In this document: positions 30,261 through 41,076 of the stretch, one piece after another
Numbering within the stretch: position 1 is the stretch's first letter
How the letters are laid out: every line of letters begins with the position of its first letter
Assembly (NCBI RefSeq): GCF_000819725.1
Contig: NZ_CDDH01000045.1
Location: 166,128-230,127 of the forward strand
From: Aeromonas australiensis
Lineage (GTDB): Bacteria > Pseudomonadota > Gammaproteobacteria > Enterobacterales > Aeromonadaceae
DNA length: 64,000 nt
Direction: 5' to 3'
The notes under the pieces: generated by a model
The model's database searches: none
What the model was told of the DNA's origin: nothing
What the model saw: the letters and a program-made list of their open reading frames with translations, nothing else
Translations under genes and position numbers: made by a program

Positions 30261-30298
30261 TAAAAAAATAAAGCCCAATGTCACGCAGACGTTGGGCT
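30261..30298 (-). terminator. Minus-strand terminator between maa and the nitroreductase
   Basis: AGCCCAATGTC and GACGTTGGGCT pair over 11 bp with one G-T wobble and an ACGCA loop. On the minus strand TTTATTTTTTTA follows. Confidence 0.75.
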
Positions 30299-30336
30299 GT
30301 TAAAAGGTGCTACGGAATTGCGACTCTCATCGCAGA

Positions 30337-30362
30337 AAAATTAGAAGGGACAACCTTCTAAA
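30337..30362 (-). terminator. Minus-strand hairpin with T5, possible small-RNA terminator
   Basis: TTAGAAGG and CCTTCTAA form a perfect 8-bp stem. On the minus strand TTTTTCTG follows. It is not attached to any annotated gene. Confidence 0.6.
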
Positions 30363-30523
30363 CTGGCAGGGAGATATTAGCGAACGCGCAAACGTTTTAC
30401 ATAGTGAAATAACACAGGATTGCGAGGCACTTCGCACTATTTAAATAATTAGCTGCCATGGTGCGCGAGGCCTCTTTGACCCATTTCTTTTCCCCAATCA
30501 CTCTGGTTACTATTCATGGTTAA

Positions 30524-30552
30524 ACAGAAAAGCCCCGATTGCTCGAGGCTTT
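30524..30552 (-). terminator. Terminator of the YdjA-type nitroreductase gene
   Basis: AGCCCCGA and TCGAGGCT pair with one mismatch and a TTGC loop. On the minus strand TTTTCTGTTT follows, about 30 bp after the stop codon. Confidence 0.7.
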
Positions 30553-30582
30553 GCTGTTCTCAACCGTAACATGGCCAAGGAG

Positions 30583-31131
30583 TCAGAAACGGCGGACAAA
30601 CTCATCCAGCGGCAGCTCGCGCAGTTTGCGTGCTTCCAGCATGGGGGTGCCGAGATAGAGAAAACCCACCAGCTGATCCTCTGCCGCCAATCCCAGTCCC
30701 TTATTGACCTGCTCATCGAAGATAAACCAGCCGGAGCGCCAGATACCGTTGAAGCCCTGCGCCTGCGCCGCCATCTGCATCGCCATCAGGGCGCAGCCGG
30801 CGGAAAGCTCCTGCTCCAGCTTCGGCACCTTGGGGTGATCCTGGTAGCGGGTTGCCACGGCGACGACCAAGGGAGCACGCAGCGGCGCTTCGCTGCACTT
30901 CTTGACGCTATCGTCATCCTCACCACGGGCACGGGCCGCCTCGGCCAGCAGCTTGCCCAACCGCCCACGACCCTCCCCTTCAAACAGAATGAACTGCCAG
31001 GGGGTCAGGGTGCCGTGATCCGGCGCGCGCAGGCCCGCCTTGAGGATATTGTCGAGCACCTCACCGCTCGGGGCGGGATCGGCGAGACGGCCACAGGAGT
31101 GGCGATTGAGCAACAGGGTGAGGGCATCCAT
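30583..31131 (-). CDS. ydjA: YdjA-type NAD(P)H nitroreductase
   Basis: The 182-residue flavoprotein matches the small nitroreductase subfamily of E. coli YdjA: MDALTLLLNRHSCGRLADPAP at the start, GLRAPDHGTLTPWQFILFEG, SAGCALMAMQMAAQAQGFNGIWRSG and VGFLYLGTP near the end. FMN binding is expected from the family. The ATG at 31131 is favoured over a TTG two codons upstream because AAGGAA is 6 bp before it. The physiological substrate is unknown. Confidence 0.9.
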   Translation of the reverse strand: MDALTLLLNRHSCGRLADPAPSGEVLDNILKAGLRAPDHGTLTPWQFILFEGEGRGRLGKLLAEAARARGEDDDSVKKCSEAPLRAPLVVAVATRYQDHPKVPKLEQELSAGCALMAMQMAAQAQGFNGIWRSGWFIFDEQVNKGLGLAAEDQLVGFLYLGTPMLEARKLRELPLDEFVRRF

Positions 31132-31189
31132 GGGCAATTCCTTCTCTGGGGCAATGATGGCGCTACCTTAGCACAGCACCGAATGAAGA

Positions 31190-31212
31190 AAACCCCTGAG
31201 GCTCAGGGGTTT
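31190..31212 (-). terminator. Terminator of fadH
   Basis: AAACCCCTGA-GGC-TCAGGGGTTT is a perfect 10-bp stem followed by TTCTT on the minus strand, 34 bp after the fadH stop. Confidence 0.85.
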
Positions 31213-31245
31213 ATCGCAAGATAGAGGGCAAGAGGAGAGCGCTGG

Positions 31246-33405
<2,160 letters not shown>

Positions 33406-33447
33406 TTATCAAACTGAAGCTAGAGTAAAGAATCAAAAATTCTTTTT

Positions 33448-33461
33448 CAAACAAATGTTTG
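33448..33461. promoter_or_regulatory. PsrA-type palindrome upstream of fadH
   Basis: CAAAC-AAAT-GTTTG is a perfect inverted repeat and matches the (G/C)AAAC-N(2-4)-GTTT(G/C) operator described for the fatty-acid regulator PsrA. It lies in the fadH upstream region, about 65 bp before the duplicate GTG. Repression relieved by long-chain acyl-CoA is the expected logic. Confidence 0.55.
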
Positions 33462-33591
33462 GACAAATTTTCAGCGAACAGCCGTATCCTGAACCAAGAT
33501 GGACGGGATTCATTAGCGGAAAATGGCAATTACGCCCGCAACTGGTTAATAATGACCCCTCTCAACCCATTAACAGGGCGATAACGCGACT

Positions 33592-35436
33592 ATGTCTATT
33601 TTCAAAGGCCTCGGCTGGTTGTTCCGCAGCCTGTGGCGCCTGCTCAATTTCACCCGTCTGATGCTGGTCAATCTGCTGTTTCTCATCGTAGTGCTGGCCA
33701 TCGTCGTCAGTATCAACCAGAAAGAGACGCCGAAGGCACCGATAGAGGGCGCACTGACCCTCTCTCTCAATGGCGTGCTGGTTGAACAGCGTTCACAAAC
33801 CGATCCCGCCGTTCAGCTGCTACGCCAAATGGACAGCAGTGACGAGCAGCCTAGCGAGATCGTCCTCTCCGACCTGCTGTGGGCCATCAAGAACGCCAAG
33901 GATGACGAGCGCATCAAGGCGCTGGTGCTCAAACCGCAAGGACTGCAAGGCACCAACCTGTCCAAACTGCAAGAGGTGGCGAGTGCCATCGACCAGTTCA
34001 AGGAGAGTGGCAAACCGGTGATCGCCATGGCGGACTTCTACACTCAAGGCCAATACCTGCTGGCAGCCCATGCCGATCATGTACTGCTCAACCAGAGCGG
34101 AGCCGTGGTGATCGAGGGGCTTGGCGTCTATCAGACCTACTTCAAGTCGGCGCTGGAGAAGTTCAATATCACCCCGCATGTCTTCAAGGTCGGCACCTAT
34201 AAATCCTTCGTCGAGCCCTATACCCGCGATGACATGTCCCCTGAAAGTAAGGAGGCGAACCAACGCTGGCTGGATCAGCTGTGGCAATCTTATGTAATGG
34301 ATGTGGCCGAGCAGCGGGAGATCGAACCCGATGCTGTCGCACCAGGCAAGGAACGTTTCCTTGAGCTGTTACACAAGGCTGGTGGTAATGCCGCCAACTA
34401 CGCCCTCGACAACGGTCTGGTAGACCAGCTGGCGACCCGCGACGAGATGACCCAGGCGGTCATTAAAGAGGTCGGTGAAGCGGACGATCACGGCTGGAAA
34501 GGAGTTGACCTGAAAACATATCTGACAGCCATTCCCAAGCAGTATCCTAAACGTGGCCAAAATAGGGTGGGTCTGGTGGTGGCCAGTGGCGCCATCATGA
34601 ATGGCGTACAGCCTGCCGGTACCATAGGCGGCGATACCCTCTCCGATCTGCTGGCCGATGCTCGCCACGATGACAAGGTCAAAGCGGTGGTGTTGCGGGT
34701 CGACAGCCCTGGCGGTAGTGCTTTTGCCGCCGAGCAGATCCGTGCCGAGCTGCTGGCCCTGAAACAGGCTGGCAAACCGGTGGTGGTCTCCATGGGCAGC
34801 TATGCCGCCTCGGGGGGTTACTGGATCTCTGCTGATGCGGACAAGATCTTCGCCTCTCCCAATACCCTTACCGGCTCCATCGGCGTGTTTGGCATGTTCG
34901 CTACCCTGGACAAGGCGCTCGCCCAGTTTGGTGTGCATACCGATGGTGTCGGCACAACAGATTATGTGGGAGTCGGGCCAGCCAGAGCGCTGCCAAAGCA
35001 TGTTAGTCAGGCTATCCAGCTAAATGTCGAGGATACCTACCGGCGCTTCATCAGCCTGGTCAGCAAAGGACGTGGCCTGAGCCCGCAAGAGGCGGAAAAA
35101 GCGGCCGAAGGCCGGGTCTGGACCGGGGTCGATGCCAAAGAGCTCGGTCTGATCGATGAGTTCGGCAATCTGGATGACGCCATCAAGGCCGCCGCAGAAC
35201 TGGCCAACCTCCAGACGTGGCAGGTGACTCGCATCGAGCAGAAAGAGTCTGCCAGGGACAAATTCCTGCGCCAGCTGTTTGACAGCAGTGCCCAAGTGCT
35301 CGCCCCGCAGCTGCAGAGCTGGCTACCGGCCGGCTTTGGCAAGGCGCTAGCGGAAGTAAACCGCAGTCTCGACCCGCTCACCCGCTTCAACGACCCGCAA
35401 GGCTCCTACGCCTTCTGCCCGGTTTGCGTGCAGTAA
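33592..35436 (+). CDS. sppA: Signal peptide peptidase SppA, 67K type
   Basis: SppA is an inner-membrane serine protease that degrades cleaved signal peptides. The 614-residue protein has one N-terminal membrane anchor (about residues 20-42, LMLVNLLFLIVVLAIVVSI) and two tandem SppA domains. The catalytic Lys204 lies in KVGTYKSFVEP in the first domain and Ser403 in SMGSYAASGGYW in the second, matching the E. coli Lys209/Ser409 dyad. It is followed by a strong terminator. The gene is divergent from fadH. Confidence 0.96.
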   Translation: MSIFKGLGWLFRSLWRLLNFTRLMLVNLLFLIVVLAIVVSINQKETPKAPIEGALTLSLNGVLVEQRSQTDPAVQLLRQMDSSDEQPSEIVLSDLLWAIKNAKDDERIKALVLKPQGLQGTNLSKLQEVASAIDQFKESGKPVIAMADFYTQGQYLLAAHADHVLLNQSGAVVIEGLGVYQTYFKSALEKFNITPHVFKVGTYKSFVEPYTRDDMSPESKEANQRWLDQLWQSYVMDVAEQREIEPDAVAPGKERFLELLHKAGGNAANYALDNGLVDQLATRDEMTQAVIKEVGEADDHGWKGVDLKTYLTAIPKQYPKRGQNRVGLVVASGAIMNGVQPAGTIGGDTLSDLLADARHDDKVKAVVLRVDSPGGSAFAAEQIRAELLALKQAGKPVVVSMGSYAASGGYWISADADKIFASPNTLTGSIGVFGMFATLDKALAQFGVHTDGVGTTDYVGVGPARALPKHVSQAIQLNVEDTYRRFISLVSKGRGLSPQEAEKAAEGRVWTGVDAKELGLIDEFGNLDDAIKAAAELANLQTWQVTRIEQKESARDKFLRQLFDSSAQVLAPQLQSWLPAGFGKALAEVNRSLDPLTRFNDPQGSYAFCPVCVQ

Positions 35437-35458
35437 GCAAGGGGCGAATACCCCATAA

Positions 35459-35491
35459 AAAACGGCGACCATCTGGTCGCCGTTTTCTTTT
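35459..35491 (+). terminator. Terminator of sppA
   Basis: AAAACGGCGACC-ATCT-GGTCGCCGTTTT is a perfect 12-bp stem followed by CTTTTA. Confidence 0.92.
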
Positions 35492-35528
35492 ATTCGGCCG
35501 ATGCCTGCCGCACCGCCAACTTGCCCAA

Positions 35529-36449
35529 TCAGGGATTGAGACGGGTCGGTATACCGGTACGCTGTTCCAGCACCTGCTTGACCACTTGGGAGTCAGAGTC
35601 GGCGTGGGCGATGAAGCGGGTTGTGGCCGGAGTCAGCGGGAGTGGCACGGAGGCGGTGGAGTTGAACTCCTCCTCGGTGCGTGACAGTGGCTCGTGCACT
35701 TCCATATAGCGACCGCCATCCGGCTCGACTGTGGTCTTGACCGGCTGGTTGACGAACTGAACACGAGTCCCGATAGGTACATTGTCGAACAGATACTTGA
35801 TATCGTCAGCACGCAGACGCACGCAACCGCTGCTCACCCGCAGACCGATACCAAAGGTGGCGTTGGTACCGTGGATGGCATAGAGGTTGCCGATATAGAT
35901 GGCATGCAGCCCCATGGGATTATCCGGGCCCGCTGGCCATACCGCAGGCAGGGTCTTGCCCTGGGCAGCATAGCGGCGACGAATGTTCTCGGTCGGCGTC
36001 CAGGTCGGGTTGGCACGCTTGCGCTCTACCTTGGTGACCCAGTTTTCCGGCGTGTCGGCACCCAGTTGGCCGATACCGATGGGCAGTACCTGCACCACAT
36101 TCTTGCCCTTCGGGTAGTAGTAAAGGCGCATCTCGGCAACGTTGATGACAATCCCTTCCCGGGGCGCATCGGGCAGGATCAGCTGGTGGGGGATAATCAG
36201 GGTGCTACCTGCCTTCGGCAGATAGGGATCAACCCCCGGGTTGGCTTCCATGATGTTGGTCAGACCCAGCTGGAAGTCAGCAGCGATCTGCTCCAGCGGA
36301 CGGTTGTCCGCGGGCACCACATATTCCAGATTCTCGCCGACCAAACGGCTGTTGGCCGCAGGCAGACGGTATTCAACGGCGGCAGCCTGCTGGCTGACCA
36401 GCGCAAATGTGCATAAAAGGGCCGAAGCGGCAGTGCGAAGGAGATTCAT
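35529..36449 (-). CDS. L,D-transpeptidase, YkuD family
   Basis: This periplasmic enzyme of the ErfK/YbiS/YnhG group builds 3-3 peptidoglycan crosslinks or attaches Braun lipoprotein. The 306-residue precursor has a signal peptide ending near [11 protein letters not shown], a LysM-like segment ([20 protein letters not shown]) and a catalytic YkuD domain with IHGTN and [11 protein letters not shown], which holds the active-site Cys and Arg. AGGAATTTT precedes the ATG. Which of the two reactions it performs cannot be decided from sequence alone. It is convergent with sppA. Confidence 0.93.
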   Translation of the reverse strand: MNLLRTAASALLCTFALVSQQAAAVEYRLPAANSRLVGENLEYVVPADNRPLEQIAADFQLGLTNIMEANPGVDPYLPKAGSTLIIPHQLILPDAPREGIVINVAEMRLYYYPKGKNVVQVLPIGIGQLGADTPENWVTKVERKRANPTWTPTENIRRRYAAQGKTLPAVWPAGPDNPMGLHAIYIGNLYAIHGTNATFGIGLRVSSGCVRLRADDIKYLFDNVPIGTRVQFVNQPVKTTVEPDGGRYMEVHEPLSRTEEEFNSTASVPLPLTPATTRFIAHADSDSQVVKQVLEQRTGIPTRLNP

Positions 36450-36790
36450 AAAATTCCTGTGTGGTTTCCTGTACCAAATGGGCCGGGGGCCGTTTCATCC
36501 TCGGTCTGCCGGTGGCGGGGCAACCTGCTCCACTGCACCAATAACCGAGCGCGCATTCTTTCCCGAGTCGGCCAAAATTTCAACTTCGATATATCGCTTT
36601 TCTGGTTAAATTAGACCGTTTTAACCATTGCTGACATCCAGCATGGCAAGGTGGCCGCCCCTTCCCTGAGTTGAACAAAAAAAAGCCATCTCTGACAAGT
36701 CTATTACCCCCATAAAAAAACCGCTCCGAAGAGCGGTTAATGGAGCCACCAGGCAACCATAAAAGGGACTACAGGTAGTTGTCATTGGAA
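36450..36790. other. 341-bp intergenic region
   Basis: The stretch holds the promoter side of the L,D-transpeptidase gene and, from 36714, the terminator of the TonB2 operon. A poly-A run lies near 36676. I see no gene or other repeat in it. Confidence 0.6.
36714..36738 (-). terminator. Terminator of the TonB2 operon
   Basis: AACCGCTC-CGAA-GAGCGGTT forms an 8-bp stem followed by TTTTT on the minus strand. Confidence 0.88.
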
Positions 36791-38032
36791 TTACTGGACG
36801 GCTGCCTCCCCTGCACCGCTCTGCTCCTTGAGGAAGCTGATCCAGGGGGATGCCCGACCGCTGACGCTGCCATTCTGAGCCGCCTGGGTGAAGGCGTTCA
36901 GCGCCTCCTTCGGCTTTTGCTGCTCAAAATAGGCGACCCCGGTCAGGAACTTGAGATCTGCCCGCTGTTCGCCATTGGCATTGGCGGCCGGCTTGGCGGC
37001 CAGCGCCACCAGATCCTGGTAACGCTTGCTCTGGATCATCATCCGCGCCATTTTCAGCTGTAACTCGGCATTCGGGGCCAGCTGATAGGATTTGGCCAGG
37101 GTGTCGATGGCCGGGTCCAGCTCCTTGGCCTGATGCCAGTAGTTGGCCAGGGTCTTGTAATTGCTGGCACTCTGCTCAATCACCCCGTCCTTCATCCCCT
37201 TCTCCATCACCCGTGCGGCACGGTGGGGAATGCCGGTAAAAGCGAGGTAGTTGGCGAGCCGCTGCAACTCTGCACTCTCGGTCAACATGCCGAGGTTGTA
37301 GGCCGCTTCCAATGCCGCCAACGCCTTGGCATCATTGCCCGCCTGCATATGCATGGCGGAGAGCTGAGTCCAGTACTTCTTCTTCTCGGGGTACATGTTA
37401 AGCAGCGAGGTCAGTACCTCGGTCGCCGGTTTGTACTGCTTCAACTCGTAATGCGCCCCCATCTTCAGCAGATACCAGGACTCCGGTGCCTTGCCCGCCG
37501 AGAGCTTGATCGCCTGATCCACCGCCGGAATCGCGTCACGGTACTGTTTAAGCTGCACGTGGGCGTTGGCTAGCGTGATATAGGCATGGGAGTTGGGCTT
37601 GTCATCCTTGCCCTGGTTGGCAAACCACTCCTTCATGGTCTTGATCGAGCCCTGAAAGTTACCCTCCGCCATATAGAGCTGGGCCAGGTTGTAGCGCACC
37701 TGCTGCGCTACCGGTGGCGGCAAACCACCGGTGGCAATGGCATCAGCAAAGTATTTGGTCGCCTGGCCGTACTTCTCCTGCTGGGCGGCCACGAACCCCA
37801 GAGTCTGCAAAATGACGCCCTTGTCGTAGACCCGCTCACCCGCGCTGGCCAGCGCCTCCTGCAGTCTGGCGTTGGCCTCACCATATTTCTGTCCGGCAAT
37901 CAGCTCCTGCGCCTTGTTAACCGCCCGATAGGCCCGATCCGACAGAGTCGGCTGCTCGGCGGCCCAGCTGGCGGTGCTAAGCAGCACCGCCATGGCGACC
38001 GGGGCGAGGATCATCTTCTGTAACTTGTTCAT
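36791..38032 (-). CDS. Periplasmic TPR-repeat protein of the TonB2 cluster
   Basis: The 413-residue protein has a signal peptide (MNKLQKMILAPVAMAVLL, cleaved near SWAAEQP) and then a series of tetratricopeptide-like helices, for example YGEANARLQEALA, YGQATKYFADAIA, YRDAIPAVDQAIKL and ALAALEAAYNLGM. The ATG at 38032 is chosen over GTG at 38038 because AAGGAGG lies 6 bp before it. It is the last gene of the TonB2 operon, 11 bp after tonB2. A comparable TPR gene follows tonB2 in vibrios; it probably helps assemble or regulate the complex. Confidence 0.85.
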   Translation of the reverse strand: MNKLQKMILAPVAMAVLLSTASWAAEQPTLSDRAYRAVNKAQELIAGQKYGEANARLQEALASAGERVYDKGVILQTLGFVAAQQEKYGQATKYFADAIATGGLPPPVAQQVRYNLAQLYMAEGNFQGSIKTMKEWFANQGKDDKPNSHAYITLANAHVQLKQYRDAIPAVDQAIKLSAGKAPESWYLLKMGAHYELKQYKPATEVLTSLLNMYPEKKKYWTQLSAMHMQAGNDAKALAALEAAYNLGMLTESAELQRLANYLAFTGIPHRAARVMEKGMKDGVIEQSASNYKTLANYWHQAKELDPAIDTLAKSYQLAPNAELQLKMARMMIQSKRYQDLVALAAKPAANANGEQRADLKFLTGVAYFEQQKPKEALNAFTQAAQNGSVSGRASPWISFLKEQSGAGEAAVQ

Positions 38033-38043
38033 CGCCACCCTCC

Positions 38044-38679
38044 TTAGTTGACCGCGAACTCGATTTCTTGCTGCATCCGGCTGGCTTGCGCCTTGCCATC
38101 TATCATGGCCGGCTTAAAGGTCCATTTGGCGATGGTTTTGCGCGCCTCCTTGCCAAGGTCATAGCTGCGCGGCTCCTCCTTGACGATCCGCACATCGCTG
38201 ACAGTGCCGCGCTCGGTCACCGTGAACTCCAACAACACCTTGCCTGAGGCAAGACCAGCCAACGCCGCCTTGCGCGGCATCATGGGCTCGAAGGTCGCCA
38301 GTGGAATGGCGCCGTTGTTGCCACCAGCACCGCCGCCACCGCTACCGGTGCTATAGGCGCCAAGAGCATTGCCACCTGCGATGTTGACCGGAATGTCGAG
38401 CTTGGGCATATCCATCGGGGCGCTCTCCATCCTCGGCCGATCTGTAGTCGCCACCTCCATCTCGGGAGGGGGTGGCGGACGCTTGGGCGGCGGTGGTTTG
38501 GGCAGCTCTCGCTGCTTCTCTTGCAGGGTTTCCTGAGGTTTGAGGCGAATAAAATCGACCATGCTGACCTCGTCTTTTTCCTGCAACTCACGCCTCTCCT
38601 GGTTGACCAGCTTGTTCATGCCCCAGAAGAGACCAAACACCACCAGAAATGCGGCGGCGAAAGATATCAGGTATCTCAT
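38044..38679 (-). CDS. tonB2: TonB2-type energy transducer
   Basis: TonB couples the proton-motive force of ExbB/ExbD to outer-membrane receptors. The 211-residue protein has an N-terminal anchor (residues 5-22, ISFAAAFLVVFGLFWGMN), a short proline-rich spacer (LPKPPPPKRPPPPPEME), a Gly-rich linker and a C-terminal TonB domain (PRKAALAGLASGKVLLEFTV, then AKWTFKPA). The short spacer is typical of TonB2, not of TonB1. It follows exbD2 by 15 bp and precedes the TPR gene. Confidence 0.94.
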   Translation of the reverse strand: MRYLISFAAAFLVVFGLFWGMNKLVNQERRELQEKDEVSMVDFIRLKPQETLQEKQRELPKPPPPKRPPPPPEMEVATTDRPRMESAPMDMPKLDIPVNIAGGNALGAYSTGSGGGGAGGNNGAIPLATFEPMMPRKAALAGLASGKVLLEFTVTERGTVSDVRIVKEEPRSYDLGKEARKTIAKWTFKPAMIDGKAQASRMQQEIEFAVN

Positions 38680-38694
38680 TGGTGCCCCCTGGCA

Positions 38695-39102
38695 TCAGCC
38701 ATCATTATTGGCGGCGATAGAGATGTTCTGGACACCGGCCATGCGAATTTGATCCATGACCTGTACCACCACGCCGGAGCGGGATTCGATGTCGGCCTGG
38801 ATCACCACGGCCCCCTCCGGGTTCTCGGCCCGCAGCCGCTCGATATTGGCACGAACCGCTCCCACTTCGACCATGCGCTTGTCGATCCAGACCTGTCCGT
38901 TCTCACGCACCGCGACCATAATGTTGCCTTTTTTGACCGTCTCGGCGGTATTGGCACTCGGGCGGTTGATCTCTACCCCTGCTTCCTTGACAAACGAGGT
39001 GGTAACGATGAAGAAGATCAGCATGATGAACACTATGTCCAGCATGGGGGTCATATCGATCGCCGCCTCGTCTGCGCTGCTTGCGCTGTAACGCTTTCTC
39101 AT
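38695..39102 (-). CDS. exbD2: ExbD2 proton-channel subunit
   Basis: ExbD forms the TonB-energising channel with ExbB. The 135-residue protein has one membrane helix carrying the conserved Asp (AAIDMTPMLDIVFIMLIFFIV, with the key Asp in PMLD) and a periplasmic domain ending in MAGVQNISIAANNDG. AAGGAGTATTTGCT precedes the ATG. It lies between exbB2 and tonB2 in the cluster. Confidence 0.94.
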   Translation of the reverse strand: MRKRYSASSADEAAIDMTPMLDIVFIMLIFFIVTTSFVKEAGVEINRPSANTAETVKKGNIMVAVRENGQVWIDKRMVEVGAVRANIERLRAENPEGAVVIQADIESRSGVVVQVMDQIRMAGVQNISIAANNDG

Positions 39103-39164
39103 AGCAAATACTCCTTGCTTATATCGGGCGGGGAGAGGCTCCCCGCCAGCTATCTATCCCTGAG

Positions 39165-39692
39165 TTATCCGTGTTTCAGGCTGTCTTCCAGCTTGTCGAC
39201 CGCCAGTCGCCCCTTGTGTTCAAGACGGCTGGCAAAAAACAGACCTGACAGGGAGGCCACCATGCCAGCCATGGTGGGAATGGTGGCCTTGGAGATACCG
39301 GATGCCATCGCTCTGGGGGAGCCGGTGCCGGTAATGGCCAGGGTATCGAACACCTGTACCATGCCGACCACGGTACCCAGCAGCCCCATCAAGGGGCAGA
39401 GGGCAATCAGCACCTTGATGATCGGCATCCCCTTGTTCACAGCCAGGGCCACCCGGGAAACCAGCTCGCGCCGGATCTGCTTGGCAGACCAGGAGAGGTG
39501 ATCCTGGCGAGCAAGCCATGTCTGTTGGGTGCCTTTCGCCTGTTGCGGATAGATGGTCAGGAAATAGATCCAACGTTCCAGCAGCAGGGCCCACATCAGT
39601 AGAGTGAGGAAGAAGATGGCGACCAGCACATCTCCCCCCATTCCCAGGAAGCGGCGAATGGACTCCGCTTCTTCAATCAACCAGAACCACAT
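39165..39692 (-). CDS. exbB2: ExbB2 proton-channel subunit
   Basis: This 175-residue MotA/TolQ/ExbB family protein has three membrane segments, including FFLTLLMWALLLERWIYFL and the conserved CPLMGLLGTVVGMVQVF and ATIPTMAGMVASLSGLFFA blocks. The start at 39692 (MWFWLIEEAES) has AAGGAG upstream; a longer frame from 39761 is the end of ttpC read in another phase. It is 11 bp after ttpC, so co-translated with it. Confidence 0.94.
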   Translation of the reverse strand: MWFWLIEEAESIRRFLGMGGDVLVAIFFLTLLMWALLLERWIYFLTIYPQQAKGTQQTWLARQDHLSWSAKQIRRELVSRVALAVNKGMPIIKVLIALCPLMGLLGTVVGMVQVFDTLAITGTGSPRAMASGISKATIPTMAGMVASLSGLFFASRLEHKGRLAVDKLEDSLKHG

Positions 39693-39702
39693 GGGAGACT
39701 CC

Positions 39703-41076
39703 TTACGCTGCCGCTTTGGTGGCGTGCAGGCTTTCCTGGTAACGGGCCACAAAACCGGCACTCTGCTCTTCCAGTACCTGGATCAGACGGCGGCTCTGGG
39801 TCTGTACCAGGGTATAGAGGAACAGCATGGGCACCGCGACAACCAGACCTTGCATGGTGGTCACCAGCGCCTCGGAGATGCCGCCTGCCATCAGCTTGGG
39901 ATCCCCGGTACCGAACAGGGTGATGGCCTGGAAGGTGGCGATCATGCCGACCACGGTACCGAGCAGACCCAGCAGTGGTGCGACCGACGCGATCAGCTTG
40001 ATAATGCCGACCCCTTTCTCGAGGCGAGGTACGTTGCGCAGGATGATTTCATCCAGCTTGGAGGCCAGATCCTCGATGTTGTCGCCTTTGTGACTCTGAT
40101 AGGCAACCAGCATGTCGGCCAGCGGATTACCCTTGATCACCTTGTCGGATTTGAGCTGCTTGCGCATGGCGCCGCCAATCAAGGAGAGACGCACCCCACA
40201 GAACAGAGCAATCAACACACCAATCACCCCGAGTGCCAGGATCACATAACCCACGGCGCCCCCCTGATCGATCCGCTCTTTGAGAGTGGGCGACTGCACC
40301 AGCAGCGAGAGGATGACACCCCGTGACGGGTCGACATAAATGGGCTTGAGGCTGTCACCCCCTTGCTCAAAGTCGGCGATGGGGGCCATGACCTTGCGGT
40401 CCGGTTGACGGGAGAGCTGCTCGAACTTGCCGGTTTCTGGCACAAAGTTCAGGTATTTCCCATCCAGGACAGTGTTGAACTCGCCGATCTGGGTGACGAT
40501 CTTCTCGGCCTGATTGCCCTCCCCATAAACCACGGTCGCCGGGATCTGGCTCACCTTGCCGCCATCAACCATGCGGCTGAGGGTGGCCGCCCAGAATGCC
40601 TCCAACTCGTCACTGGAGGGCAACTCCTTGCTCTCTGCCAGCTTGGTCAGCAGCCCGGCTTGCTCCGGGTGCTGTATCCGCATCGGAGAAGCATTGAACA
40701 CCCCCTTGAATTCACCGGCAAACTGACGCACGACGCCAAACATTTCGCCCATGTTGCCGGAACGCTGGCGCAGCACTTCGGTCAGCTCGGTCAGCTGCTT
40801 GTCATTGGCATCGAAGGTGGCCTTGAGCCGTTCCCCCTTGGCGGTTTCGGCAGCCAGATCGGCCTTGGCCTTGGCCAGCAATGCCCCTTGCTCGTTCTTG
40901 TCAGCCAGGAAGCGGGCTTCCCGCTCCTTGTTGAGTTGGGATTCGCTCAGGCTGGAGGCCTTGACCTGGTTGAGCAGCGCATTGAGATCCACCGGTTTTT
41001 CGGCGGCGGTCACCGGCAGGGTGACCAGGGTTGCTCCCGCAATCAGGGAAGCAATAGCAAGTTTGATTCCTTTCAT
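39703..41076 (-). CDS. ttpC: TtpC-like ExbB homologue with periplasmic extension
   Basis: The 457-residue protein fuses a signal-led helical periplasmic part (residues 25-260, coiled coil around LARDAEAA-type Lys/Glu-rich helices) to a C-terminal MotA/TolQ/ExbB domain (GYVILALGVIGVLIALFCGV, VAPLLGLLGTVVGMIATFQ, LVTTMQGLVVAVPMLFLYTL). This layout is the vibrio TtpC type, required for TonB2 but not for TonB1 function. Its ATG overlaps the stop of the DUF3450 gene by 4 bp. Confidence 0.9.
   Translation of the reverse strand: MKGIKLAIASLIAGATLVTLPVTAAEKPVDLNALLNQVKASSLSESQLNKEREARFLADKNEQGALLAKAKADLAAETAKGERLKATFDANDKQLTELTEVLRQRSGNMGEMFGVVRQFAGEFKGVFNASPMRIQHPEQAGLLTKLAESKELPSSDELEAFWAATLSRMVDGGKVSQIPATVVYGEGNQAEKIVTQIGEFNTVLDGKYLNFVPETGKFEQLSRQPDRKVMAPIADFEQGGDSLKPIYVDPSRGVILSLLVQSPTLKERIDQGGAVGYVILALGVIGVLIALFCGVRLSLIGGAMRKQLKSDKVIKGNPLADMLVAYQSHKGDNIEDLASKLDEIILRNVPRLEKGVGIIKLIASVAPLLGLLGTVVGMIATFQAITLFGTGDPKLMAGGISEALVTTMQGLVVAVPMLFLYTLVQTQSRRLIQVLEEQSAGFVARYQESLHATKAAA

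Larger units (their letters stand above)
30201..30582. other. Gene-free interval with three minus-strand terminators
   Basis: No coding sequence is visible. On the minus strand there are three hairpins followed by T-rich runs, at 30524-30552 (nitroreductase terminator), 30337-30362 and 30261-30298. The sequence between the first and second, about 160 nt, could hold a small minus-strand RNA. A GC drop (about 30360-30530) marks the centre. Confidence 0.55.
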
